DNA from: an uncultured Prevotella sp.
GTDB taxonomy: Bacteria > Bacteroidota > Bacteroidia > Bacteroidales > Bacteroidaceae
Length of the DNA stretch: 6,001 nt
Assembly (NCBI GenBank): GCA_945788545.1
Contig: CALZMK010000107.1
Location: 1-6,001, forward strand
Direction: 5' to 3'
Positions 1 to 6,001 of the stretch are shown one piece after another. The notes below the pieces were generated by a model. The model searched no databases and was not told the DNA's origin. It was given only the letters and a program-made list of their open reading frames with translations. The number at the start of each line of letters is the position of its first letter. Position 1 is the first letter of the stretch. The position numbers and the translations under genes were made by a program.

Positions 1-79
1 AGGTGAGTTCGGTGGTCACCTCGGGCATTTCCTCCCTGAAATGCTCAAGTATTCTGTCGTATATTTCTTTTTTCTTCAT
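1..79 (-). CDS. nth: Probable endonuclease III, N-terminal fragment (cut by window edge)
   Basis: Only the first 26 codons are in the window, starting at the ATG at 79-77 and running off the left edge. The peptide begins MKKKEIYDRILEHFREEM and continues PEVTTELT. This charged helix followed by a 'MPxxxTEL'-like segment resembles from memory the start of Bacteroidales endonuclease III (Nth), a base-excision-repair DNA glycosylase/AP lyase that removes oxidised pyrimidines. The diagnostic parts (helix-hairpin-helix, catalytic Lys and Asp, C-terminal 4Fe-4S cysteines) would lie outside the window, so the family cannot be confirmed from what is visible. The start lies 14 bases after the radA stop, in the same direction, through a purely A/T gap without a Shine-Dalgarno sequence. 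Co-transcription with radA is therefore likely, and a repair role fits that neighbour. It could instead be another small protein with a similar N-terminal helix. Confidence 0.6.
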   Translation of the reverse strand, partial: MKKKEIYDRILEHFREEMPEVTTELT

Positions 80-93
80 ATTATTATATATTA

Positions 94-1500
94 CTATCCG
101 AAGAGTGCGCGGAGTGCCTCTTCTACCTTTTTTACAGGGATAAGTTCGATATTATATTTCTTACCCTTTAATCCTGCGAGATTATACTTTGGGATAATCA
201 TGTGTGAGAATCCTAATTTTTCAGCCTCAGAGATACGTTGTTCTATGCGGTTGACAGGTCGCACCTCACCGCTCAATCCCACTTCGCCAGCCATACACCA
301 TCCCGCCTCGATAGCCGTATCGACATTGCTCGACAATACGGCGGCAATCACACTGAGGTCCATGGCAAGGTCGGTGACGCGCAATCCTCCCGCGATATTC
401 AGGAACACGTCCTTCTGCATGAGTTTGAATCCCACTCGTTTCTCCAATACGGCAAGCAGCATGTTGAGGCGTCGCTGGTCGAATCCCGTGGCAGTGCGCT
501 GTGGAGTTCCGTAAGCCGCCGACGACACAAGTGCCTGGGTCTCGACGAGGAATGGGCGCACACCCTCCACTGCCGACGAGATGGCAATGCCGCTCAGTCC
601 CTCATGATCCTGCGTCAGCAGCAGTTCCGAGGGATTGCTCACCTGTCGCAATCCAGTTTGCTGCATCTCGTATATACCTAATTCCGAGGTAGAGCCAAAG
701 CGATTCTTTATGCTTCGCAATATGCGGTACATATAATGTTGGTCGCCCTCAAACTGTATTACGGTATCCACGATATGTTCGAGAATCTTCGGGCCTGCCA
801 ATGTGCCCTCCTTGTTGATGTGACCGATGAGAATCACCGGTACGCCGCTTGTCTTGGCGAAGCGCAACAATGCCGAGGCACACTCCCTCACCTGAGTGAC
901 ACTGCCAGGACTTGTCTCCACCTCCTCGGTGGATATCGTCTGTATCGAGTCGATCACCACAATCTGAGGATTCACCTCCTTGATATGTTCGAATATTCTT
1001 TCGAGGGATGTCTCGCAGAGGATGTGAACATTGTCGTTGTCGGTATGTGGTATGCGTTCGGAGCGCATCTTCAACTGATGGGCGCTCTCCTCGCCACTTA
1101 CGTACAGGATATTCCTCTCGGGCATCTGCAGTATTGTTTGCAATGTCAGAGTACTCTTTCCAATGCCCGGTTCACCTCCAAGCAGGACGATTGACCCGGG
1201 AACAAGTCCACCGCCGAGCACACGGTTGAGCTCAGCGTCGTGCATGTCGATGCGAGGGTCCTCCTGTGTACTTATCTCGCGCAGCAACATCGGTCGCGAG
1301 GCATTGCGCATACCCCTGCCTATCTCGCCGGCACGAGCCGACGCAGTTGCCGCATTGCGGGCCATCGACGATGCCGTCTCACCAGCAATCCTTATCTCCT
1401 TGAACGTGTTCCATTGTCCGCAGCTGGGGCATTTGCCCACCCATTTCTGCGCCTCCTGGCCGCAGTTGCTGCATACGTATGCTATCTTGTCTTTTGCCAT
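94..1500 (-). CDS. radA: DNA repair protein RadA (Sms)
   Basis: This 468-residue protein has the usual RadA length and all its domains. A four-cysteine zinc finger (C10, C13, C24, C27) comes first. An Ala/Arg-rich linker (about 37-72) leads to a RecA-like ATPase with Walker A GEPGIGKST (109-117), Walker B IVVIDS (180-185) and the RadA signature KNRFG (265-269). A Lon-protease-like domain follows (about 310-460). By my alignment the Lon catalytic Ser position is Ala379, so this domain should be non-proteolytic, as in other RadA proteins. RadA is a cytosolic DNA-dependent ATPase/helicase that drives branch migration and processing of recombination intermediates. The ATG at 1500 was chosen because the zinc-finger domain begins there. 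The frame stays open upstream to an ATG at 1632, but those 44 codons look unlike RadA and would cover the promoter. It is first in a likely operon with the nth-like gene. No frameshift or missing motif is seen. Confidence 0.97.
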   Translation of the reverse strand: MAKDKIAYVCSNCGQEAQKWVGKCPSCGQWNTFKEIRIAGETASSMARNAATASARAGEIGRGMRNASRPMLLREISTQEDPRIDMHDAELNRVLGGGLVPGSIVLLGGEPGIGKSTLTLQTILQMPERNILYVSGEESAHQLKMRSERIPHTDNDNVHILCETSLERIFEHIKEVNPQIVVIDSIQTISTEEVETSPGSVTQVRECASALLRFAKTSGVPVILIGHINKEGTLAGPKILEHIVDTVIQFEGDQHYMYRILRSIKNRFGSTSELGIYEMQQTGLRQVSNPSELLLTQDHEGLSGIAISSAVEGVRPFLVETQALVSSAAYGTPQRTATGFDQRRLNMLLAVLEKRVGFKLMQKDVFLNIAGGLRVTDLAMDLSVIAAVLSSNVDTAIEAGWCMAGEVGLSGEVRPVNRIEQRISEAEKLGFSHMIIPKYNLAGLKGKKYNIELIPVKKVEEALRALFG

Positions 1501-1507
1501 ATTGGCA

Positions 1508-1538
1508 CAAAAGTACGGATATTTTTTGATATTACAAA
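1508..1538 (-). promoter_or_regulatory. Bacteroidota-type promoter for radA
   Basis: Read on the minus strand, a -33 element TTTG (1538-1535), a 19-base spacer and a -7 element TACTTTTG (1515-1508) match the Bacteroidota consensus TTTG-N19-21-TAnnTTTG. With the usual distance from the -7 element, transcription should start near 1501-1504, only 0-4 bases before the radA ATG at 1500. That leaves no room for a ribosome binding site, so the mRNA would be leaderless or nearly so. The start point is inferred from consensus spacing only. Confidence 0.8.
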
Positions 1539-1555
1539 ATTTATTTGTACTTTTG
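1525..1555 (+). promoter_or_regulatory. Bacteroidota-type promoter for the lipoprotein/TPR operon
   Basis: A -33 element TTTG (1525-1528), a 19-base spacer and a -7 element TACTTTTG (1548-1555) match the Bacteroidota sigma consensus. The predicted start point is about 1559-1562, giving a leader of roughly 25-28 bases before the ATG at 1587. The leader is A-rich (AAAAAAGTAAGAAAAG just before the start) with no Shine-Dalgarno sequence, which is typical of this phylum. The element interleaves with the radA promoter: the two -33 boxes lie 6 bases apart (1529-1534) and the -7 boxes face outward. The 9-bp arms CAAAAGTAC (1508-1516) and GTACTTTTG (1547-1555) are exact reverse complements. Confidence 0.8.
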
Positions 1556-1586
1556 CAGCCATAAATCATAAAAAAAGTAAGAAAAG

Positions 1587-2507
1587 ATGAGAAAATTGAG
1601 ATATTTTGCCTTTCTGTTGGCAGGTATGACACTCATGGCAGCGTGTGGGGACTCGTATCAGGAGACCAAGCGACTGTCAAGACTTGAGCGCATGAGACTG
1701 GCCAAGGAGGATTCCGCGGCACTCAAGATTGCCGTGATGCCCACACTCGATTGTCTGCCTTTGTATGTGGCAAGGGAGAATAAGTGGTTTTGCGACGGAA
1801 AGACCGACATACGACTGAAATACTACACCTCGCAGATTGATTGCGACACTGCCATCCTCAACGGAAGGGTAGAGGGGGCAGTGAGCGACCTTGTGAGGGT
1901 GGCACGCATGAACAGTCGTGGGGCAAAGGTGAAGCCGCAGATTGCCACTGGCGCCTATTGGCAGTTGATCACCAACCGCAACTCGCGTATCCGAGAACTA
2001 AAGCAACTCGACGACAAGATGGTGGCAATGACAAGATACTCTGTTACCGACATGCTTGCCGACCATGTAGTGGATAGTGCCAAACTCAAGACAGAGCGAG
2101 TGTTCAAAGTGCAGATAAACGACGTGAACGTGCGTCTGCAGATGATGCAGAACAACGAGATGGACGCCATGTTCGTGACAGAGCCTCAAGCCACAATCGC
2201 ACGAATGTCAAAGCACAAGGTGCTTCTCGACACTCGCAAGATCGACTGGATGATGGGTGTCATCGCATTCAGGGAGAAACCGATGAAGGATGTGGATCGC
2301 AAGCGACAGTATGACGTCTTCGTCAAGGCATATAACCAGGCGTGCGACTCCATCAACAAGAACGGAATTGCCCGCTATGCCCATCTCATGGAGAAATACT
2401 GTCGCACCAAGAGTGCTGTGCTCGACTCCATCCCCAAGATTAAGTTCCAGCATGCCATAGGGCCAAGAGAGAAAGACATGGCAAGGGCGGAAAAATATAT
2501 AAAATAA
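1587..2507 (+). CDS. ABC-transporter substrate-binding-like lipoprotein (SsuA/THI5-like)
   Basis: This 306-residue protein has a lipoprotein signal peptide: basic start (MRKLR), hydrophobic core (about 6-17) and a lipobox LMAAC with the lipidated Cys at 20. No acidic cluster typical of Bacteroidota surface-export signals follows the Cys, so I infer periplasmic anchoring. After a charged stretch (24-44), the mature domain opens with LKIAVMPTLDCLPLYVA (46-62), the pattern of SsuA/THI5/NMT1-type periplasmic binding proteins of thiamine-precursor, sulfonate and nitrate importers. Later family-like segments are ILNGRVEGAVSDL (90-102), where a small loop would line the ligand site, and NNEMDAMFVTEPQ (189-201), which resembles the 'G.vDA....EP' segment. 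The ligand cannot be read from sequence. No permease or ATPase gene is nearby, so its transporter must be encoded elsewhere, or it has another role such as sensing. It is first gene after its own promoter and lies 16 bases before the TPR gene. Confidence 0.75.
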   Translation: MRKLRYFAFLLAGMTLMAACGDSYQETKRLSRLERMRLAKEDSAALKIAVMPTLDCLPLYVARENKWFCDGKTDIRLKYYTSQIDCDTAILNGRVEGAVSDLVRVARMNSRGAKVKPQIATGAYWQLITNRNSRIRELKQLDDKMVAMTRYSVTDMLADHVVDSAKLKTERVFKVQINDVNVRLQMMQNNEMDAMFVTEPQATIARMSKHKVLLDTRKIDWMMGVIAFREKPMKDVDRKRQYDVFVKAYNQACDSINKNGIARYAHLMEKYCRTKSAVLDSIPKIKFQHAIGPREKDMARAEKYIK

Positions 2508-2523
2508 TATAAGGTGTAGGATT

Positions 2524-4797
2524 ATGGAACAGATGTCAGATACAATCAAGGAAATATATAAAGATTTGCATAATGATTTCTTTGCGGCCATTGAGACTAT
2601 AAAGGAATATATAGAACTCAAGGGCGAACGTGGGGAGATAAAGTATAAGCTGCAACAACTGGAGAGCGAGGCAGAACTGTCGTGCAGATGGTGGAAAGAA
2701 AACCAACCTTGTCCACCCGACGACGATATGCTTGATAGTTATTTCCTTCCCAAATTACAAAAGATATGGGATGACTATCTCCTGCTGGAGATGATGACAT
2801 CAAATAACAATTATCTCCTCTCCTTGCGCAACAAGGTGAGGGCAAGCGGGCGCGACTGGTCGTGGGGCGAAATCCGTAAGCGATTGGAGAGCTTCGTCTC
2901 GAATATTGCCCTGCTGCAACTGCAGAACGACAACGAGGCTACACAACAGCAACTGGATGTGATATATGAGGAGCAGAAGAAATATCGTCAGCAGATGTTC
3001 ATATACGTACTCACCGAACTGCGTTTTTCGGAGGGCGATATACAGGAACTGGAGGACTTGTTGCTCACACCCACCATTGACAACATCGACCAGAGGATGA
3101 TTGTCTCGGCTCTGACTATCAACGGACTGATGGTATTCGACCCACTTAAACTGCAACTCCTCGTCAAGGTATATTGCAAGTCGGAGGACATACCCGTAAG
3201 GCAGTATGCTTTGGTGGGATGGGCTTTGACATTGCCACGTAAACCATTTCATGCCGATGACAGTTTGGTGCAGATGATAAAACATCTCTTGGATAACGAC
3301 GCAACGGTGAGGGAGGAGCTTGCCCAGTTGCAAATACAGTTGGCTTATTGCCAGTCGGCAGCCGAGGACTCACAAAAGTTCCAGGAATCCATCATGCCCG
3401 ACATAATGAAGGCATCCAACATGCGATTCACCGACAAGGGCGTGGAAATGCAGGAAGACGACCCCATGGACGACATTCTCGGGCGCAGCAACACCGAGAA
3501 GAAGATGGAGGAGATAGAGGAACGGATGCGCAGTTATATGGACAAGCGCAGTCAGGGTATGGACCTCTTCTTCCAAGGTTTCAAGCATATGAAGCGCTAT
3601 CCCTTCTTCAACGACATCTCCAATTGGCTTGTGCCCTTCTATCACGAGCATCCCGATATTGCCCCCGCCTTGCGTCAGATGGGTGGTAACGGTATGCTTA
3701 ACTTGATGCTCGATGCCCCGATGTGCGACAACGACAAATACTCATTTGTCTTTGCCTTCCTTTCGATAATGAATAAGGTGCCGCAGGAGATTATCGAACA
3801 GTTGCAGCATACTGCCCCTCCCGAAAATGCCTATCGCGACTGGATGAGCGACCCTGCCATCCTGCGCCGCAACTACTTGCAGTCGCTCTATCGCTTCTTC
3901 AAGCTCTTCCCATATAGCGAGAGTTTCGTCAATCCGTTTGACGAATATTCTCCCGAATTTATCAGTTCTCCGAGAGCTTCGCTTTTCGTTGCTAATAGCG
4001 TACTTATGCACACTCGCTTCGACGAGAAAATTATTGAATTGCTGAAGTATTTCACACGAATGGAATACGACGACGATGTAGATTCTATCTTAGAAGAGTT
4101 TGTCATCGACCGTGAAGACAGTTTCGATCTTTGCTATGTACGTGCTCTTGCATGGCTTGGTGATATATACGACCCCTATGACATAGATATATTCAAACAC
4201 AACATAGAGTATTGTCTGAAGGTTAAGCCCGAAAGTGTCCAGGTGAAGAAATTGTATGCCAAATGGTTGTTCTCATGTGAAAAATATCAAGAGGCAAGGA
4301 CATTGTTCGGCCAATTGATGGAGGCTAAAGACGGCAATCGCAACTTTATGTTCAGCTATGCACTCTGCTGCCATAAGTTGGGCGATATAGATGAGGCAAA
4401 GAGGGTGCTCTTCCGTCTTGCTTACGAACATCCCGACGACCGTGAGGTTGGCATATTGCTTGCCTCCATACTACTGCTCGACGGCAAGATTGAGGATGCA
4501 TATAAGTATGTGGAGAAGATGCAGGACAATGATTTGGACGATCAAGCCAAAAAGGAATTGGTTGTCATTCGTACCTTATGTCTGTTGGCACTTAACAGGC
4601 GCGATGAGGCTGTAAGATGTTATGCACCTTCTATCGGTCAGCTTAGTGAGTCTTCCTCTCATTATAAGCAAGTGAAAAAAAACATAGCCACCAACTTTGA
4701 GGATTATAAAAGACAATTTGAGAGATTAGGTTTGGTGGATAGGATATTTAATCTCTTTACCTGCGACGTGTATAAGCAGGTCAAAGCACGGGAGTGA
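2524..4797 (+). CDS. Large cytosolic TPR-repeat protein of unknown function
   Basis: This 757-residue protein has no signal peptide or membrane segment and is probably cytosolic. It appears almost wholly helical. The N-terminal part (1-175) is charged and partly coiled-coil-like, with WWKENQPCPPDDD near 56-68. Residues about 190-270 look like HEAT-type helical hairpins. An acidic linker and coiled coil (about 308-338) precede FFQGFKHMKRYPFFND (349-364), whose aromatic, conserved look I recall in homologous Bacteroidales proteins. The C-terminal third (about 550-705) holds three or four degenerate TPR units, for example around 568-602, 604-638, 641-672 and 675-705. Such repeats bind other proteins; I see no catalytic motif. 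The start is ATG 2524, with AAGG at 2511-2514 and AGG at 2518-2520 upstream; ATG 2533 (codon 4) is an alternative. It probably shares the lipoprotein promoter, as the 16-base gap has no TAnnTTTG box. Its end overlaps the convergent phospholipase D-like gene by 17 bases. Confidence 0.85.
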   Translation: MEQMSDTIKEIYKDLHNDFFAAIETIKEYIELKGERGEIKYKLQQLESEAELSCRWWKENQPCPPDDDMLDSYFLPKLQKIWDDYLLLEMMTSNNNYLLSLRNKVRASGRDWSWGEIRKRLESFVSNIALLQLQNDNEATQQQLDVIYEEQKKYRQQMFIYVLTELRFSEGDIQELEDLLLTPTIDNIDQRMIVSALTINGLMVFDPLKLQLLVKVYCKSEDIPVRQYALVGWALTLPRKPFHADDSLVQMIKHLLDNDATVREELAQLQIQLAYCQSAAEDSQKFQESIMPDIMKASNMRFTDKGVEMQEDDPMDDILGRSNTEKKMEEIEERMRSYMDKRSQGMDLFFQGFKHMKRYPFFNDISNWLVPFYHEHPDIAPALRQMGGNGMLNLMLDAPMCDNDKYSFVFAFLSIMNKVPQEIIEQLQHTAPPENAYRDWMSDPAILRRNYLQSLYRFFKLFPYSESFVNPFDEYSPEFISSPRASLFVANSVLMHTRFDEKIIELLKYFTRMEYDDDVDSILEEFVIDREDSFDLCYVRALAWLGDIYDPYDIDIFKHNIEYCLKVKPESVQVKKLYAKWLFSCEKYQEARTLFGQLMEAKDGNRNFMFSYALCCHKLGDIDEAKRVLFRLAYEHPDDREVGILLASILLLDGKIEDAYKYVEKMQDNDLDDQAKKELVVIRTLCLLALNRRDEAVRCYAPSIGQLSESSSHYKQVKKNIATNFEDYKRQFERLGLVDRIFNLFTCDVYKQVKARE

Positions 4798-6001
4798 GCA
4801 AGTGGGCAAACCATCCCACAAACTTCTTCCATGGTGTGCGCCATTTGTCCCAGTATTCCTCGGTCAGTATGTCGCAGTCTTTCTTGTCGTTGTCGAATAG
4901 TCGGCTTAGTTCGGCTGTCACATGTTTGTCGAGGATGACGGCATTCTCCTCGTAGTCGAATCTCAGGCTTCGTGAATTGAGATTGGCACTGCCCACGGTG
5001 CAGAACTTTCCATCCACCATTATCACCTTAGTGTGGTGAAAACCAGGCTTATATAGATATATGTGACATCCGTGCTTCATCAGTTGGTGTACGTTATAGA
5101 ACACGCAGTCGGGGGTGAGCGGTATGTCGCTGCGCAGCGACACCATTATCTCCACCTTCACTCCTCTCTCGGCTGCCCTGCGCAATGCTTTCTTCAGTCT
5201 TGAGGTCAGGGTGAGATAGGGGTTGACGAGTTTGATACTGTCCTTGGCGGCATCGATGGCATTGGCATAGAAGTCGCGAATGATACGGTTGGTTGTCCTC
5301 GGTTCGCGGTTCACTATCCCCACCACCTGCTTGTGTGCCGACAGTGTCGTGTCGGGCTTCAGTCCTGTCATCTCCACCTTCTCGTATGCCCTGAAATATT
5401 TCTTTCCCCAGATGTTCTGTTCCGTCACCTTGTTCCATATTCTCAGGAATATCATCTGCAACTGGCTCACTGCTCCGCCCTCAATGCGGCAGTGCATGTC
5501 GCGCCATTTGCCCACCTGCTCCGTACCTTTTATATAATAGTCGGCCACATTCATTCCTCCCGTGTAAGCCACATTGCCGTCGATGACGACAATCTTGCGG
5601 TGGTCGCGGGTGAAGACATGGTTTACCCATGGAAATCTCACAGGGTCGAACTCGTATATCTCGATGCCGTCGTCACGCAGTTTCTCTATGTGCGAACGCT
5701 TTAGCGGACGGTTGTTGGAGTCGTTGCCGAATCCGTCGAAGAGCGCACGCACCTCCACGCCCTCCTTCACCTTTATGCGCAGGAGGTCGAACAGTTCGGA
5801 TGCAATCGAGTCGTTGCGGAAATTAAAATATTCCAGATGCACACTGCTCTTGGCCTGTCGTATGGCCTCAAACATATCGTCAAACTTCTCCTGTCCGGAG
5901 GTCAGCAGTGTCACACTGTTGTTGTGGGTGAATACCACCCCGTCTTTCTCCAAAGCCTGCCTTATCACCGTGTCGCTGCTTTGCAATATCAGCGACACGG
6001 C
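4781..6001 (-). CDS. Phospholipase D / cardiolipin synthase family protein, N-terminus outside window
   Basis: At least 406 residues are visible. Two HKD catalytic motifs define the phospholipase D superfamily: H-x-K-x4-D at 133/135/140 with GG and Asn at 147-150, and a second at 322/324/329 with GS and Asn at 336-339 (counted from the GTG codon at 5998). Each His attacks or protonates the phosphodiester; in cardiolipin synthases this transfers a phosphatidyl group between lipids. The arrangement, with HLEYFNF (54-60) before the first motif and WFAHLLTP near the end, matches bacterial cardiolipin-synthase-like proteins. The usual two N-terminal membrane helices are not seen. The frame stays open past 5998 to the window edge (an Ala codon precedes the GTG), so I treat the GTG as internal and the true start as further right. 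A signal peptide or membrane anchor may be encoded there. Phospholipase or nuclease activity cannot be excluded. The 3' end (TGA 4783-4781) overlaps the TPR gene. Confidence 0.88.
   Translation of the reverse strand, partial: AVSLILQSSDTVIRQALEKDGVVFTHNNSVTLLTSGQEKFDDMFEAIRQAKSSVHLEYFNFRNDSIASELFDLLRIKVKEGVEVRALFDGFGNDSNNRPLKRSHIEKLRDDGIEIYEFDPVRFPWVNHVFTRDHRKIVVIDGNVAYTGGMNVADYYIKGTEQVGKWRDMHCRIEGGAVSQLQMIFLRIWNKVTEQNIWGKKYFRAYEKVEMTGLKPDTTLSAHKQVVGIVNREPRTTNRIIRDFYANAIDAAKDSIKLVNPYLTLTSRLKKALRRAAERGVKVEIMVSLRSDIPLTPDCVFYNVHQLMKHGCHIYLYKPGFHHTKVIMVDGKFCTVGSANLNSRSLRFDYEENAVILDKHVTAELSRLFDNDKKDCDILTEEYWDKWRTPWKKFVGWFAHLLTPVL
5125..5142. repeat. Perfect 18-bp palindrome inside the phospholipase D-like gene
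   Basis: TGTCGCTGC followed directly by GCAGCGACA is an exact 18-bp palindrome with no loop. It lies in codons for VSLRSDI (286-292) of the phospholipase D-like protein, between the two HKD motifs. The outer 8-base arms (TGTCGCTG / CAGCGACA) are the same as those of the inverted repeat at 5968-6000. It may be a coding coincidence or a protein-binding or hairpin site; nothing else in the sequence assigns a role. Confidence 0.6.
5968..6000. repeat. Inverted repeat, 11-bp perfect stem and 11-base loop, near the 5' end of the phospholipase D-like gene
   Basis: CCGTGTCGCTG (5968-5978) and CAGCGACACGG (5990-6000) are exact reverse complements separated by 11 bases. In the minus-strand mRNA this would form a G/C-rich hairpin in the earliest visible codons. 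If translation began at the GTG at 5998, the start codon would sit inside the stem. The gene is open beyond the stem, so the hairpin is more likely within the early coding region. No T-run follows on either visible side, so it does not look like a terminator. Confidence 0.65.

Noticed and set aside
80..93. A/T-only stretch between radA and the nth-like gene as a promoter or terminator
   Set aside because: It contains no TAnnTTTG box, no stem and no T-run after a stem. It is a short A/T-rich spacer of a kind common in this phylum.
238..681. 147-codon plus-strand open frame opposite radA
   Set aside because: It lies wholly antisense to a clear radA coding region, and its product is His/Ser/Arg-rich with no recognisable domain. 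Several similar frames (736-1194, 1163-1564, 1240-1590) are the same kind of shadow.
1471..1482. 12-bp palindrome GCATACGTATGC at the start of radA
   Set aside because: It encodes the first residues of the zinc finger (A7 Y8 V9 C10). A 12-bp palindrome is plausible by chance, so no separate role is supported.
1501..1632. Longer N-terminus for RadA starting at ATG 1632 (or ATG 1569)
   Set aside because: The extra codons encode a Phe/Ile/Lys-rich stretch unlike RadA, overlap the divergent lipoprotein gene and would run through the radA promoter.
2800..3333. 177-codon minus-strand open frame inside the TPR gene
   Set aside because: It is antisense to a continuous 757-codon gene, has no promoter or ribosome site, and its product resembles no family. 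The frame at 2208-2621 is rejected for the same reason.
4802..4819. GTGGG / CCCAC stem near the convergent gene ends as a terminator
   Set aside because: The stem is only 5 bp with an 8-base loop and is not followed by a T-run on either strand. It also encodes the conserved VGWFAH end of the phospholipase D-like protein.
5996..5998. GTG at 5998 as the true start of the phospholipase D-like gene
   Set aside because: The frame stays open to the window edge, the protein would lack any targeting sequence, and no ribosome binding site can be judged with only three bases upstream.

Overview
The window looks like an ordinary chromosomal segment of a member of the Bacteroidota, most likely a Prevotella-like member of the Bacteroidales. 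Three things point there. Both promoters in the only real intergenic gap match the Bacteroidota consensus (TTTG, 19 bases, TAnnTTTG) rather than TTGACA/TATAAT. Most starts lack a clear Shine-Dalgarno sequence. The proteins also resemble Bacteroidales families. I see no insertion sequence, phage gene, tRNA, rRNA or CRISPR array.

Layout. On the minus strand at the left edge are the first 26 codons of a gene that is probably nth (endonuclease III), preceded by radA (94-1500), with 14 bases between them, so they probably form one DNA-repair operon. A compact divergent promoter region (1501-1586) separates radA from a plus-strand pair: a lipoprotein resembling ABC-transporter substrate-binding proteins (1587-2507) and, 16 bases later, a 757-residue cytosolic protein with C-terminal TPR-like repeats (2524-4797). 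The right part is filled by a minus-strand phospholipase D / cardiolipin synthase family gene (4781 to beyond 6001), whose 3' end overlaps the TPR gene by 17 bases tail to tail and whose N-terminus lies outside the window.

How the parts relate. RadA and Nth both act on DNA (recombination intermediates and oxidised bases). The lipoprotein and TPR genes appear co-transcribed but share no recognised pathway, and no permease or ATPase gene accompanies the binding protein here. The phospholipase D-like protein would act on phospholipids in the envelope.

Most notable points. The radA and lipoprotein promoters are almost mirror images packed into 48 bp, so the two probably cannot be occupied at once. 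The radA transcript is predicted to begin within a few bases of its start codon. The phospholipase D-like gene carries two exact inverted repeats built on the same 8-base arms, one an 18-bp perfect palindrome and one an 11-bp stem close to its 5' end. I found no clear evidence of a wholly new multi-gene system. The least explained item is the substrate-binding protein / TPR protein pair.
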